Positions 20,334-35,159 of a DNA stretch of 64,000 nt are shown one piece after another. Numbering within the stretch: the first letter of the stretch is position 1; every line of letters begins with the position of its first letter. Both the position numbers and the translations under genes were made by a program. The notes below the pieces were generated by a model, which was given only the letters and a program-made list of their open reading frames with translations, was not told the DNA's origin and did no database searches. The stretch is from Clavelina lepadiformis (Eukaryota > Chordata > Ascidiacea > Aplousobranchia > Clavelinidae), in the NCBI RefSeq assembly GCF_947623445.1, contig NC_135243.1:18422479-18486478 (forward strand), in the 5' to 3' direction.

Positions 20334-23300
20334 GGTTTCAAAAGAAAGAAAATGGCCTTTTCAATTATAATTCGATTGCATAGGAAATTCAAAAACGCAA
20401 ACAGTTGCTATAAATTTCTTTCAAATATACAGCATGACTAAAATGCTTACAACACCCGGTATTCCCAGGCGGTCACCCATCCAAGTACTAACCGGGCCCG
20501 AGGTTGCTTAACTTCCGAGATCGAACGAGATCGGGTCTACTCAACCTGGTATGGTCGTAGGCGATTTCAAAAGAAAGAAAATGGCCTTTTCAATTATAAT
20601 TCGATTGCATAGGAAATTCAAAAACGCAAACAGTTGCTATAAATTTCATTGAAATTTACAGCATGACTAAAATGCTTACAACACCCGGTATTCCCAGGCG
20701 GTCACCCATCCAAGTACTAACCGGGCCCGAGGTTGCTTAACTTCCGAGATCGAACGAGATCGGGTCTACTCAACCTGGTATGGTCGTAGGCGATTTCAAA
20801 AGAAAGAAATCGGCCTTTTCATATATAATTCGATTGCATAGGAAATTCAAAAACGCAAACAATTGCTATAAATTTCATTGAAGTATACAGCATGACTAAA
20901 ATGCTTACAACACCCGGTATTCCCAGGCGGTCACCCATCCAAGTACTAACCGGGCACGAGGTTGCTTAACTTCCGAGATCGAACGAGATCGGGTCTACTC
21001 AACCTGGTATGGTCGTAGGCGATTTCAAAAGAAAGAAAATGGCCTTTTCAATTATAATTCGATTGCATAGGAAATTCAAAAACGCAAACAATTGCTATAA
21101 ATTTCATTGAAGTATACAGCATGACTAAAATGCTTACAACACCCGGTATTCCCAGGCGGTCACCCATCCAAGTACTAACCGGGCCCGAGGCTGCTTAACT
21201 TCCGAGATCGAACGAGATCGGGTCTACTCAACCTGGTATGGTCGTAGGCGATTTCAAAAGAAAGAAAATGGCCTTTTCAATTATAATTCGATTGCATAGG
21301 AAATTCAAAAACGCAAACAATTGCTAGAAATTTCATTGAAGTATACAGCATGACTAAAATGCTTACAACACCCGGTATTCCCAGGCGGTCACCCATCCAA
21401 GTACTAACCGGGCCCGAGGTTGCTTAACTTCCGAGATCAAACGAGATCGGGTCTACTCAACCTGGTATGGTCGTAGGCGATTTCAAAAGAAAGAAAAAGG
21501 CCTTTTCAATTATAATTCGATTGCATAGGAAATTCAAAAACGCAAACAGTTGTTATAATTTTGATTGAAATATACAGCATGACTAAAATGCTTACAACAC
21601 CCGGTATTCCCAGGCGGTCACCCATCCAAGTACTAACCGGGCCCGAGGTTGCTTAACTTCCGAGATCGAACGAGATCGGGTCTACTCAACCTGGTATGGT
21701 CGTAGGCGATTTCAAAAGAAAGAAAATGGCCTTTTCAATTATAATTCGATTGCATAGGAAATTGAAAATGGCAAACAATTTCTATAAATTTCATTGAAAT
21801 ATACAGCATGACTAAAATGCTTACAACACCCGGTATTCCCAGGCGGTCACCCATCCAAGTACAAACCGGGCCCGAGGTTGCTTAACTTCCGAGATCGAAC
21901 GAGATCGGGTCTACTCAACCTGGTATGGTCGTAGGCGATTTCAAAAGAAAGAAAATGGCCTTTTCAATTATAATTCGATTGCATAGGAAATTCAAAATGG
22001 CAAACAGTTGCTATAAATTTGATTGAAATATACAGCATGACTAAAATGCTTACAACACCCGGTATTCCCAGGCGGTCACCCATCCAAGTACTAACCGGGC
22101 CCGAGGTTGCTAAACTTCCGAGATCGAACGAGATCCGGTCTACTCAACCTGGTATGGTCGTAGGCGATTTCAAAAGAAAGCAAATGGCCTTTTCAATTAT
22201 AATTCGATTGCATAGGAAGTTTGACAAAAGCAAACAGTCGCTAGAAATTTGATTGAAATATCCAGCATGACTAAAATGCTTACAACACCCGGTATTCCCA
22301 GGCGGTCACCCATCCAAGTACTAACCGGGCTCGAGGTTGCTTAACTTCCAAGATCGAACGAGATCGGATCTACTCAACCTGGTATGGTCGTAGGCGTTTT
22401 CAAAAGAAAGAAAATGGCTTTTTCAATTATAATTCGATTGCATAGGAAGTTTGACAAAAGCAAACAGTTGCTAGAAATTTGATTGAAATATACAGCATGA
22501 CTAAAATGCTTACAACACCCGGTATTCCCAGGCGGTCACCCATCCAAGTACTAACCGGGCCCGAGGTTGCTTAACTTCCGAGATCGAACGAGATCGGGTC
22601 TACTCAACCTGGTATAATCGTAGCCGATTTCAAAAGTAAGAAAATGGCCTTTTCAATTATAATTCGATTGCATAGGAAATTCAAAAACGCAAACAATTGC
22701 TATAAATTTCATTGAAGTATACAGCATGACTAAAATGCTTACAACACCCGGTATTCCCAGGCGGTCACCCATCCAAGTACTAACCGGGCCCGAGGCTGCT
22801 TAACTTCCGAGATCGAACGAGATCGGGTCTACTCAACCTGGTATGGTCGTAGGCGATTTCAAAAGAAAGAAAATGGCCTTTTCAATTATAATTCGATTGC
22901 ATAGGAAATTCAAAAACGCAAACAATTGCTATAAATTTCATTGAAGTATACAGCATGACTAAAATGCTTACAACACCCGGTATTCCCAGGCGGTCACCCA
23001 TCCAAGTACTAACCGGGCCCGAGGTTGCTTAACTTCCGAGATCGAACGAGATCGGGTCTACTCAACCTGGTATGGTCGTAGGCGATTTCAAAAGAAAGAA
23101 AATGGCCTTTTCAATTATAATTCGATTGCATAGGAAATTCAAAAACGCAAACAGTTGTTATAATTTTGATTGAAATATACAGCATGACTAAAATGCTTAC
23201 AACACCCGGTATTCCCAGGCGGTCACCCATCCAAGTACTAACCGGGCCCGAGGTTGCTTAACTTCCGAGATCGAACGAGATCGGGTCTACTCAACCTGGT

Positions 23301-24341
23301 ATGGTCGTAGGCGATTTCAAAAGAAAGAAAATGGCCTTTTCAATTATAATTCGATTGCATAGGAAATTGAAAATGGCAAACAATTTCTATAAATTTCATT
23401 GAAATATACAGCATGACTAAAATGCTTACAACACCCGGTATTCCCAGGCGGTCACCCATCCAAGTACTAACCGGGCCCGAGGTTGCTTAACTTCCGAGAT
23501 CGAACGAGATCGGGTCTACTCAACCTGGTATGGTCGTAGGCGATTTCAAAAGAAAGAAAATGGCCTTTTCAATTATAATTCGATTGCATAGGAAATTGAA
23601 AATGGCAAACAGTTGCTATAAATTTGATTGAAATATACAGCATGACTAAAATGCTTACAACACCCGGTATTCCCAGGCGGTCACCCATCCAAGTACTAAC
23701 CGGGCCCGAGGTTGCTAAACTTCCGAGATCGAACGAGATCCGGTCTACTCAACCTGGTATGGTCGTAGGCGATTTCAAAAGAAAGCAAATGGCCTTTTCA
23801 ATTGTAATTCGATTGCATAGGAAGTTTGACAAAAGCAAACAGTCGCTAGAAATTTGATTGAAATATCCAGCATGACTAAAATGCTTACAACACCCGGTAT
23901 TCCCAGGCGGTCACCCATCCAAGTACTAACCGGGCCCGAGGTTGCTTAACTTCCGAGATCGAACGAGATCGGGTCTACTCAACCTGGTATGGTCGTAGGC
24001 GTTTTCAAAATAAAGAAAATGGCTTTTTCAATTATAATTCGATTGCATAGGAAGTTTGACAAAAGCAAACAGTTGCCAGAAATTTGATTGAAATATACAG
24101 CATGACTAAAATGCTTACAACACCCGGTATTCCCAGGCGGTCACCCATCCAAGTACTAACCGGGCCCGAGGTTGCTTAACTTCCGAGATCGAACGAGATC
24201 GGGTCTACTCAACCTGGTATAATCGTAGGCGATTTCAAAAGAAAGAAAATGGCCTTTTCAATTATAATTCGATTGCATAGGAAATTCAAAAACGCAAACA
24301 GTTGCTATAAATTTCATTGAAATATACAGCATGACTAAAAT

Positions 24342-27300
24342 GCTTACAACACCCGGTATTCCCAGGCGGTCACCCATCCAAGTACTAACCGAGCCCGAGG
24401 TTGCTTAACTTCCGAGATCGGGTATACTCAACCTGGTATGGTCGTAGGCGATTTCAAAAGAAAGAAAATGGCCTTTTCAATTATAATTCGATTGCATAGG
24501 AAGTTAGACAAAAGCAAACAGTTGCTATAAATTTGATTGAAATATACAGCATGACTAAAATGCTTACAACACCCGGTATTCCCAGGCGGTCACCCATCCA
24601 AGTACTAACCGGGCCCGAGGTTGCTTAACTTCCGACATCGAACGAGATCGGGTCTACTCAACCTGGTATGGTAGTAGGCGATTTCAAAAGAAAGAAAATG
24701 GCCTTTTCAATTATAATTCGATTGCATAGAAAGTTTGACAAAAGCAAACAGTCGCTAGAAATTTGATTGAAATATACAGCATGACTAAAATGCTTACAAC
24801 ACCCGGTATTCCCAGGCGGTCACCCATCCAAGTACTAACCGGGCTCGAGGTTGCTTAACTTCCGAGATCGAACGAGATCGGGTCTACTCAACCTGGTATG
24901 GTCGTAGGCGAATTCAAAAGAAAGAAAATGGCTTTTACAATTATAATTCGATTGCACTGGAAAATCAAAAAGCAAACAGTTGCTAGAAATTTGATTGAAA
25001 TATACAGCATGACTAAAATGCTTACAACACCCGGTATTCCCAGGCGGTCACCCATCCAAGTACTAACCGGGCTCGAGGTTTCTTAACTTCCAAGATCGAA
25101 CGAGATCGGGTCTACTCAACCTGGTATGGTCGTAGGCGTTTTCAAAATAAAGAAAATGGCTTTTTCAATTATAATTCGATTGCATAGGATGTTTGACAAA
25201 AGCAAACAGTTGCTAGAAATTTGATTGAAATATACAGCATGACTAAAATGCTTACAACACCCGGTATTCCCAGGCGGTCACCCATCCAAGTACTAACCGG
25301 GCTCGAGGTTGCTTAACTTCCAAGATCGAACGAGATCGGGTCTACTCAACCTGGTATGGTCGTAGGCGTTTTCAAAATAAAGAAAATGGCTTTTTCAATT
25401 ATAATTCGATTGCATAGGAAGTTTGACAAAAGCAAACAGTTGCTATAAATTTCATTGAAATATACAGCATGACTAAAATGCTTACAACACCCGGTATTCC
25501 CAGGCGGTCACCCATCCAAGTACTAACCGAGCCCGAGGTTGCTTAACTTCCGAGATCGGGTATACTCAACCTGGTATGGTCGTAGGCGATTTCAAAAGAA
25601 AGCAAATGGCCTTTTCAATTATAATTCGATTGCATAGGAAGTTTGACAAAAGCAAACAGTCGCTCGAAATTTGATTGAAATATCCAGCATGACTAAAATG
25701 CTTACAACACCCGGTATTCCCAGGCGGTCACCCATCCAAGTACTAACCGGGCCCGAGGTTGCTTAACTTCCGACATCGAACGAGATCGGGTCTACTCAAC
25801 CTGGTATGGTCGTAGGCGTTTTCAAAATAAAGAAAATGGCTTTTTCAATTATAATTCGATTGCATAGGAAGTTTGACAAAAGCAAACAGTTGCTAGAAAT
25901 TTGATTGAAATATACAGCATGACTAAAATGCTTACAACACCCGGTATTCCCAGGCGGTCACCCATCCAAGTACTAACCGGGCCCGAGGTTGCTTAACTTC
26001 CGAGATCGAACGAGATCGGGTCTACTCAACCTGGTATAATCGTAGGCGATTTCAAAAGAAAGAAAATGGCCTTTTCAATTATAATTCGATTGCATAGGAA
26101 ATTCAAAAACGCAAACAGTTGCTATAAATTTCATTGAAATATACAGCATGACTAAAATGCTTACAACACCCGGTATTCCCAGGCGGTCACCCATCCAAGT
26201 ACTAACCGGGCTCGAGGTTGCTTAACTTCTAAGATCGAACGAGATCGGGTCTACTCAACCTGGTATGGTCGTAGGCGTTTTCAAAATAAAGAAAATGGCT
26301 TTTTCAATTATAATTCGATTGCATAGGAAGTTTGACAAAAGCAAACAGTTGCTAGAAATTTGATTGAAATATACAGCATGACTAAAATGCTTACAACACC
26401 CGGTATTCCCAGGCGGTCACCCATCCAAGTACTAACCGGGCCCGAGGTTGCTTAACTTCCGAGATCGAACGAGATCGGGTCTACTCAACCTGGTATAATC
26501 GTAGGCGATTTCAAAAGAAAGAAAATGGCCTTTTCAATTATAATTCGATTGCATAGGAAATTCAAAAACGCAAACAGTTGCTATAAATTTCATTGAAATA
26601 TACAGCATGACTAAAATGCTTACAACACCCGGTATTCCCAGGCGGTCACCCATCCAAGTACTAACCGAGCCCGAGGTTGCTTAACTTCCGAGATCGGGTA
26701 TACTCAACCTGGTATGGTCGTAGGCGATTTCAAAAGAAAGAAAATGGCCTTTTCAATTATAATTCGATTGCATGGGAAGTTAGACAAAAGCAAACAGTTG
26801 CTATAAATTTGATTGAAATATACAGCATGACTAAAATGCTTACAACACCCGGTATTCCCAGGCGGTCACCCATCCAAGTACTAACCGGGCCCGAGGTTGC
26901 TTAACTTCCGACATCGAACGAGATCGGGTCTACTCAACCTGGTATGGTAGTAGGCGATTTCAAAAGAAAGCAAATGGCCTTTTCAATTATAATTCGATTG
27001 CATAGGAAGTTTGACAAAAGCAAACAGTCGCTAGAAATTTGATTGAAATATCCAGCATGACTAAAATGCTTACAACACCCGGTATTCCCAGGCGGTCACC
27101 CATCCAAGTACTAACCGGGCTCGAGGTTGCTTAACTTCCAAGATCGAACGAGATCGGGTCTACTCAACCTGGTATGGTCGTAGGCGTTTTCAAAATAAAG
27201 AAAATGGCTTTTTCAATTATAATTCGATTGCATAGGAAGTTTGACAAAAGCAAACAGTTGCTAGAAATTTGATTGAAATATACAGCATGACTAAAATGCT

Positions 27301-28772
27301 TACAACACCCGGTATTCCCAGGCGGTCACCCATCCAAGTACTAACCGGGCCCGAGGTTGCTTAACTTCCGAGATCGAACGAGATCGGGTCTACTCAACCT
27401 GGTATAATCGTAGGCGATTTCAAAAGAAAGAAAATGGCCTTTTCAATTATAATTCGATTGCATAGGAAATTCAAAAACGCAAACAGTTGCTATAAATTTC
27501 ATTGAAATATACAGCATGACTAAAATGCTTACAACACCCGGTATTCCCAGGCGGTCACCCATCCAAGTACTAACCGAGCCCGAGGTTGCTTAACTTCCGA
27601 GATCGGGTATACTCAACCTGGTATGGTCGTAGGCGATTTCAAAAGAAAGAAAATGGCCTTTTCAATTATAATTCGATTGCATAGGAAGTTTTACAAAAGC
27701 AAACAGTTGCTATAAATTTGATTGAAATATACAGCATGACTAAAATGCTTACAACACCCGGTATTCCCAGGCGGTCACCCATCCAAGTACTAACCGGGCC
27801 CGAGGTTGCTTAACTTCCGACATCGAACGAGATCGGGTCTACTCAACCTGGTATGGTAGTAGGCGATTTCAAAAGAAAGAAAATGGCCTTTTCAATTATA
27901 ATTCGATTGCATAGAAAGTTTGACAAAAGCAAACAGTCGCTAGAAATTTGATTGAAATATACAGCATGACTAAAATGCTTACAACACCCGGTATTCCCAG
28001 GCGGTCACCCATCCAAGTACTAACCGGGCTCGAGGTTGCTTAACTTCCGAGATCGAACGAGATCGGGTCTACTCAACCTGGTATGGTCGTAGGCGAATTC
28101 AAAAGAAAGAAAATGGCTTTTACAATTATAATTCGATTGCACTGGAAAATCAAAAAGCAAACAGTTGCTAGAAATTTGATTGAAATATACAGCATGACTA
28201 AAATGCTTACAACACCCGGTATTCCCAGGCGGTCACCCATCCAAGTACTAACCGGGCCCGAGGTTGCTTAACTTCCGACATCGAACGAGATCGGGTCTAC
28301 TCAACCTGGTATGGTCGTAGGCGATTTCAAAAGAAAGAAAATGGCCTTTTCAATTATAATTCGATTGCATAGGAAGTTTGACAAAGACAAACAGTTGCCA
28401 GAAATTTGATTGAAATATACAGCATGACTAAAATGCTTACAACACCCGGTATTCCCAGGCGGTCACCCATCCAAGTACTAACCGGGCCCGAGGTTGCTTA
28501 ACTTCCGACATCGAACGAGATCGGGTCTACTCAACCTGGTATGGTCGTAGGCGATTTCAAAAGAAAGAAAATGGCCTTTTCAATTATAATTCGATTGCAT
28601 AGGAAGTTTGACAAAGACAAACAGTTGCCAGAAATTTGATTGAAATATACAGCATGACTAAAATGCTTACAACACCCGGTATTCCCAGGCGGTCACCCAT
28701 CCAAGTACTAACCGAGCCCGAGGTTGCTTAACTTCCGAGATCGGGTATACTCAACCTGGTATGGTCGTAGGC
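24342..28772 (-). repeat. Higher-order repeat: 5-unit block of about 1138 bp
   Basis: The deletion variant of 5S starts at 24342, 25480 and 26618, steps of exactly 1138 bp, and again at 27527 and 28665, also 1138 bp apart. Flanking markers (CGTTTTCAAAATAAAG spacers, GGTATAATCG genes) repeat in the same order. The 909-bp step between the two sets shows one unit lost. Confidence 0.75.
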
Positions 28773-29599
28773 GATTTCAAAAGAAAGAAAATGGCCTTTT
28801 CAATTATAATTCGATTGCATAGGAAGTTTGACAAAAGCAAACAGTTGCTATAAATTTGATTGAAATATACAGCATGACTAAAATGCTTACAACACCCGGT
28901 ATTCCCAGGCGGTCACCCATCCAAGTACTAACCGGGCCCGAGGTTGCTAAACTTCCGAGATCGAACGAGATCCGGTCTACTCAACCTGGTATGGTCGTAG
29001 GCGATTTCAAAAGAAAGCAAATGGCCTTTTCAATTATAATTCGATTGCATAGAAAGTTTGACAAAAGCAAACAGTTGCTAGAAATTTGATTGAAATATAC
29101 AGCATGACTAAAATGCTTACAACACCCGGTATTCCCAGGCGGTCACCCATCCAAGTACTAACCGGGCCCGAGGTTGCTTAACTTCCGAGATCGAACGAGA
29201 TCGGGTCTACTCAACCTGGTATAATCGTAGGCGATTTCAAAAGAAAGAAAATGGCCTTTTCAATTATAATTCGATTGCATAGGAAATTCAAAAACGCAAA
29301 CAGTTGCTATAAATTTCATTGAAATATACAGCATGACTAAAATGCTTACAACACCCGGTATTCCCAGGCGGTCACCCATCCAAGTACTAACCGAGCCCGA
29401 GTTTGCTTAACTTCCGAGATCGGGTATACTCAACCTGGTATAATCGTAGGCGATTTCAAAAGAAAGAAAATGGCCTTTTCAATTATAATTCGATTGCATA
29501 GGAAATTCAAAAACGCAAACAGTTGCTATAAATTTCATTGAAATATTCAGCATGACTAAAATGCTTACAACACCCGGTATTCCCAGGCGGTCACCCATC

Positions 29600-32500
29600 C
29601 AAGTACTAACCGGGCTCGAGGTTGCTTAACTTCCGAGATCGAACGAGATCGGGTCTACTCAACCTGGTATGGTCGTAGGCGTTTTCGAAAGAAAGAAAAT
29701 GGCTTTTTCAATTATAATTCGATTGCATAGGAAGTTTGACAACGACAAACAGTTGCCAGAAATTTGATTGAAATATACAGCATGACTAAAATGCTTACAA
29801 CATCCGGTATTCCCAGGCGGTCACCCATCCAAGTACTAACCGGGCTCGAGGTTGCTTAACTTCCGAGATCGAACGAGATCGGGTCTACTCAACCTGGTAT
29901 GGTCGTAGGCGTTTTAGAAAGAAAGAAAATGGCTTTTTCAATTATAATTCGATTGCATAGGATGTTTGACAAAAGCAAACAGTTGCTATAAATTTCATTG
30001 AAATATACAGCATGACTAAAATGCTTACAACACCCGGTATTCCCAGGCGGTCACCAATCCAAGTACTAACCGGGCCCGAGGTTGCTTAACTTCCGAGTTC
30101 GAACGAGATCGGGTCTACTCAACCTGGTATGGTCGTAGGCAAATTCAAAAAAAGAAAATGGCCTTTTAAATTATAATTCGATTGCATAGGAAATTCAAAA
30201 AGCAAACAGTTGCTATAAATTTGATTGAAATATACAGCATGACTAAAATGCTTACAACACTAGGTATTCCCAGGCGGCCACCCATCCAAGTACTAACCGG
30301 GCCCGAGGTTGCTTAACTTCCGAGATCGAACGAGATCGGGTCCACTCAACCTGGTATGGTCGTAGGCGATTTCAAAAGAAAGAAAATGGCCTTTTCAATT
30401 ATAATTCGATTGCATAGGAAACTTGACAAAAGCAAACAGTTGCTATAAATTTGATTGAAATATACAGCATGACTAAAATGCTTACAACACCCGGTATTCC
30501 CAGGCGGTCACCCCATCCAAGTACTAACCGGGCCCGAGGTTGCTTAACTTCCGAGATCGAACGAAATCGGTCTACTCAACCTGGTATGGTCGTAAGCGAT
30601 TTCAAAAGAAAGAAAATGGCCTTTTCAATTATAATTCGATTGCATAGGAAATTTTACAAAGGCAAACAGTTGCTAGAAATTTCATTGAAATATACAGCAT
30701 GACTAAAATGCTTACAACACCTGGTATTCCCAGGCGGTCACCCATCCAAGTACTAACCGGGCCCGAGGTTGTTTAACTTCCGAGATCGAACGAGAACGGG
30801 TCTACTCAACCTGGTATGGTCGTAGGCGATTTCAAAAGAAAGAAAATGGCCTTTTCAATTATAATTCGATTGCATAGGAAATTTGACAAAAGCAAACAGT
30901 TGCTATAAATTTGATTGAAATATACAGCATGACTAAAATGCTTACAACACCCGGTATTCCCAGGCGGTCACCCATCCAAGTACTAACCGGGCCCGAGGTT
31001 GCTTAACTTCCGAGATCGAACGAGAACGGGTCTACTCAACCTGGTATGGTCGTAGGCGATTTCAAAAGAAAGAAAATGGCCTTTTAAATTATAATTCGAT
31101 TGCATAAGAAATTCAAAAACGCAAACAGTTGCTAGAAATTTGATTGAAATATACAGCATGACTAAAATGCTTACAACACCCGGTATTCCCAGGCGGTCAC
31201 CCATCCAAGTACTAACCGGGCCCGAGGTTGTTTAACTTCCGAGATCGAACGAGATCGGGTCTACTCAACCTGGTATGGTCGTAGGCGAATTCAAAAGAAA
31301 GAAAATGGCTTTTTCAATTATAATTCGATTGCACTGGAAAATCAAAAAGCAAACAGATTCTAGAAATTTGATTGAAATATACAGCATGACTAAAATGCTT
31401 ACAACACCCGGTATTCCCAGGCGGTCACCCATCCAAGTACTAACCGGGCTCGAGGTTGCTTAACTTCCGAGATCGAACGAGATCGGGTCTACTCAACCTG
31501 GTATGGTCGTAGGCGTTTTCGAAAGAAAGAAAATGGCTTTTTCAATTATAATTCGATTGCATAGGATGTTTGACAAAAGCAAACAGTTGCTAGAAATTTC
31601 ATTGAAATATTCAGCATGACTAAAATGCTTACAACACCCGGTATTCCCAGGCGGTCACCCATCCAAGTACTAACCGGGCTCGAGGTTGCTTAACTTCCGA
31701 GATCGAACGAGATCGGGTCTACTCAACCTGGTATGGTCGTAGGCGTTTTCGAAAGAAAGAAAATGGCTTTTTCAATTATAATTCGATTGCATAGGAAGTT
31801 TGACAAAGACAAACAGTTGCCAGAAATTTGATTGAAATATACAGCATGACTAAAATGCTTACAACACCCGGTATTCCCAGGCGGTCACCCATCCAAGTAC
31901 TAACCGGGCTCGAGGTTGCTTAACTTCCGAGATCGAACGAGATCGGGTCTACTCAACCTGGTATGGTCGTAGGCGTTTTCGAAAGAAAGAAAATGGCTTT
32001 TTCAATTATAATTCGATTGCATAGGATGTTTGACAAAAGCAAACAGTTGCTAGAAATTTCATTGAAATATACAGCATGACTAAAATGCTTACAACACCCG
32101 GTATTCCCAGGCGGTCACCCATCCAAGTACTAACCGGGCCCGAGGTTGCTTAACTTCCGAGATCGAACGAGATCGGGTCTACTCAACCTGGTATGGTCGT
32201 AGGCAAATTCAAAAAAAGGAAATGGCCTTTTAAATTATAATTCGATTGCATAGGAAATTCAAAAAGCAAACAGTTGCTATAAATTTGATTGAAATATACA
32301 GCATGACTAAAATGCTTACAACACTAGGTATTCCCAGGCGGCCACCCATCCAAGTACTAACCGGGCCCGAGGTTGCTTAACTTCCGAGATCGAACGAGAT
32401 CGGGTCCACTCAACCTGGTATGGTCGTAGGCGATTTCAAAAGAAAGAAAATGGCCTTTTCAATTATAATTCGATTGCATAGGAAATTTGACAAAAGCAAA

Positions 32501-35102
32501 CAGTTGCTATAAATTTGATTGAAATATACAGCATGACTAAAATGCTTACAACACCCGGTATTCCCAGGCGGTCACCCATCCAAGTACTAACCGGGCCCGA
32601 GGTTGCTTAACTTCCGAGATCGAACGAAATCGGTCTACTCAACCTGGTATGGTCGTAAGCGATTTCAAAAGAAAGAAAATGGCCTTTTCAATTATAATTC
32701 GATTGCATAGGAAATTTTACAAAGGCAAACAGTTGCTAGAAATTTCATTGAAATATACAGCATGACTAAAATGCTTACAACACCTGGTATTCCCAGGCGG
32801 TCACCCATCCAAGTACTAACCGGGCCCGAGGTTGTTTAACTTCCGAGATCGAACGAGAACGGGTCTACTCAACCTGGTATGGTCGTAGGCGATTTCAAAA
32901 GAAAGAAAATGGCTTTTTCAATTATAATTCGATTGCATAGGAAATTTGACAAAAGCAAACAGTTGCTATAAATTTGATTGAAATATACAGCATGACTAAA
33001 ATGCTTACAACACCCGGTATTCCCAGGCGGTCACCCATCCAAGTACTAACCGGGCCCGAGGTTGCTTAACTTCCGAGATCGAACGAGAACGGGTCTACTC
33101 AACCTGGTATGGTCGTAGGCGATTTCAAAAGAAAGAAAATGGCCTTTTAAATTATAATTCGATTGCATAAGAAATTCAAAAACGCAAACAGTTGCTAGAA
33201 ATTTAATTGAAATATACAGCATGACTAAAATGCTTACAACACCCGGTATTCCCAGGCGGTCACCCATCCAAGTACTAACCGGGCTCGAGGTTGCTTAACT
33301 TCCGAGATCGAACGAGATCGGGTCTACTCAACCTGGTATGGTCGTAGGCGTTTTCGAAAGAAAGAAAATGGCTTTTTCAATTATAAATCGATTGCATAGG
33401 ATGTTTGACAAAAGCAAACAGTTGCTAGAAATTTCATTGAAATATTCAGCATGACTAAAATGCTTACAACACCCGGTATTCCCAGGCGGTCACCCATCCA
33501 AGTACTAACCGGGCTCGAGGTTGCTTAACTTCCGAGATCGAACGAGATCGGGTCTACTCAACCTGGTATGGTCGTAGGCGTTTTCGAAAGAAAGAAAATG
33601 GCTTTTTCAATTATAATTCGATTGCATAGGAAGTTTGACAACGACAAACAGTTGCCAGAAAATTGATTGAAATATACAGCATGACTAAAATGCTTACAAC
33701 ATCCGGTATTCCCAGGCGGTCACCCATCCAAGTACTAACCGGGCTCGAGGTTGCTTAACTTCCGAGATCGAACGAGATCGGGTCTACTCAACCTGGTATG
33801 GTCGTAGGCGTTTTCGAAAGAAAGAAAATGGCTTTTTCAATTATAATTCGATTGCATAGGATGTTTGACAAAAGCAAACAGTTGCTATAAATTTCATTGA
33901 AATATACAGCATGACTAAAATGCTTACAACACCCGGTATTCCCAGGCGGTCACCAATCCAAGTACTAACCGGGCCCGAGGTTGCTTAACTTCCGAGTTCG
34001 AACGAGATCGGGTCTACTCAACCTGGTATGGTCGTAGGCAAATTCAAAAAAAGAAAATGGCCTTTTCAATTATAATTCGATTGCATAGGAAATTCAAAAA
34101 GCAAACAGTTGCTATAAATTTGATTGAAATATACAGCATGACTAAAATGCTTACAACACTAGGTATTCCCAGGCGGCCACCCATCCAAGTACTAACCGGG
34201 CCCGAGGTTGCTTAACTTCCGAGATCGAACGAGATCGGGTCCACTCAACCTGGTATGGTCGTAGGCGATTTCAAAAGAAAGAAAATGGCCTTTTCAATTA
34301 TAATTCGATTGCATAGGAAATTTGACAAAAGCAAACAGTTGCTATAAATTTGATTGAAATATACAGCATGACTAAAATGCTTACAACACCCGGTATTCCC
34401 AGGCGGTCACCCATCCAAGTACTAACCGGGCCCGAGGTTGCTTAACTTCCGAGATCGAACGAAATCGGTCTACTCAACCTGGTATGGTCGTAAGCGATTT
34501 CAAAAGAAAGAAAATGGCCTTTTCAATTATAATTCGATTGCATAGGAAATTTTACAAAGGCAAACAGTTGCTAGAAATTTCATTGAAATATACAGCATGA
34601 CTAAAATGCTTACAACACCTGGTATTCCCAGGCGGTCACCCATCCAAGTACTAACCGGGCCCGAGGTTGTTTAACTTCCGAGATCGAACGAGAACGGGTC
34701 TACTCAACCTGGTATGGTCGTAGGCGATTTCAAAAGAAAGAAAATGGCCTTTTCAATTATAATTCGATTGCATAGGAAATTTGACAAAAGCAAACAGTTG
34801 CTATAAATTTGATTGAAATATACAGCATGACTAAAATGCTTACAACACCCGGTATTCCCAGGCGGTCACCCATCCAAGTACTAACCGGGCCCGAGGTTGC
34901 TTAACTTCCGAGATCGAACGAGAACGGGTCTACTCAACCTGGTATGGTCGTAGGCGATTTCAAAAGAAAGAAAATGGCCTTTTAAATTATAATTCGATTG
35001 CATAAGAAATTCAAAAACGCAAACAGTTGCTAGAAATTTGATTGAAATATACAGCATGACTAAAATGCTTACAACACCCGGTATTCCCAGGCGGTCACCC
35101 AT
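29600..35102 (-). repeat. Higher-order repeat: 8- to 9-unit block (2063 and 1835 bp steps)
   Basis: The ordered markers CTAGG gene, GAACGAAATCGG gene, ATTTTACAAAGGC spacer and GAGAACGGG gene recur three times. The ATTTTACAAAGG marker is at 30652, 32715 and 34550. Confidence 0.75.
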
Positions 35103-35159
35103 CCAAGTACTAACCGGGCCCGAGGTTGTTTAACTTCCGAGATCGAACGAGATCGGGTC

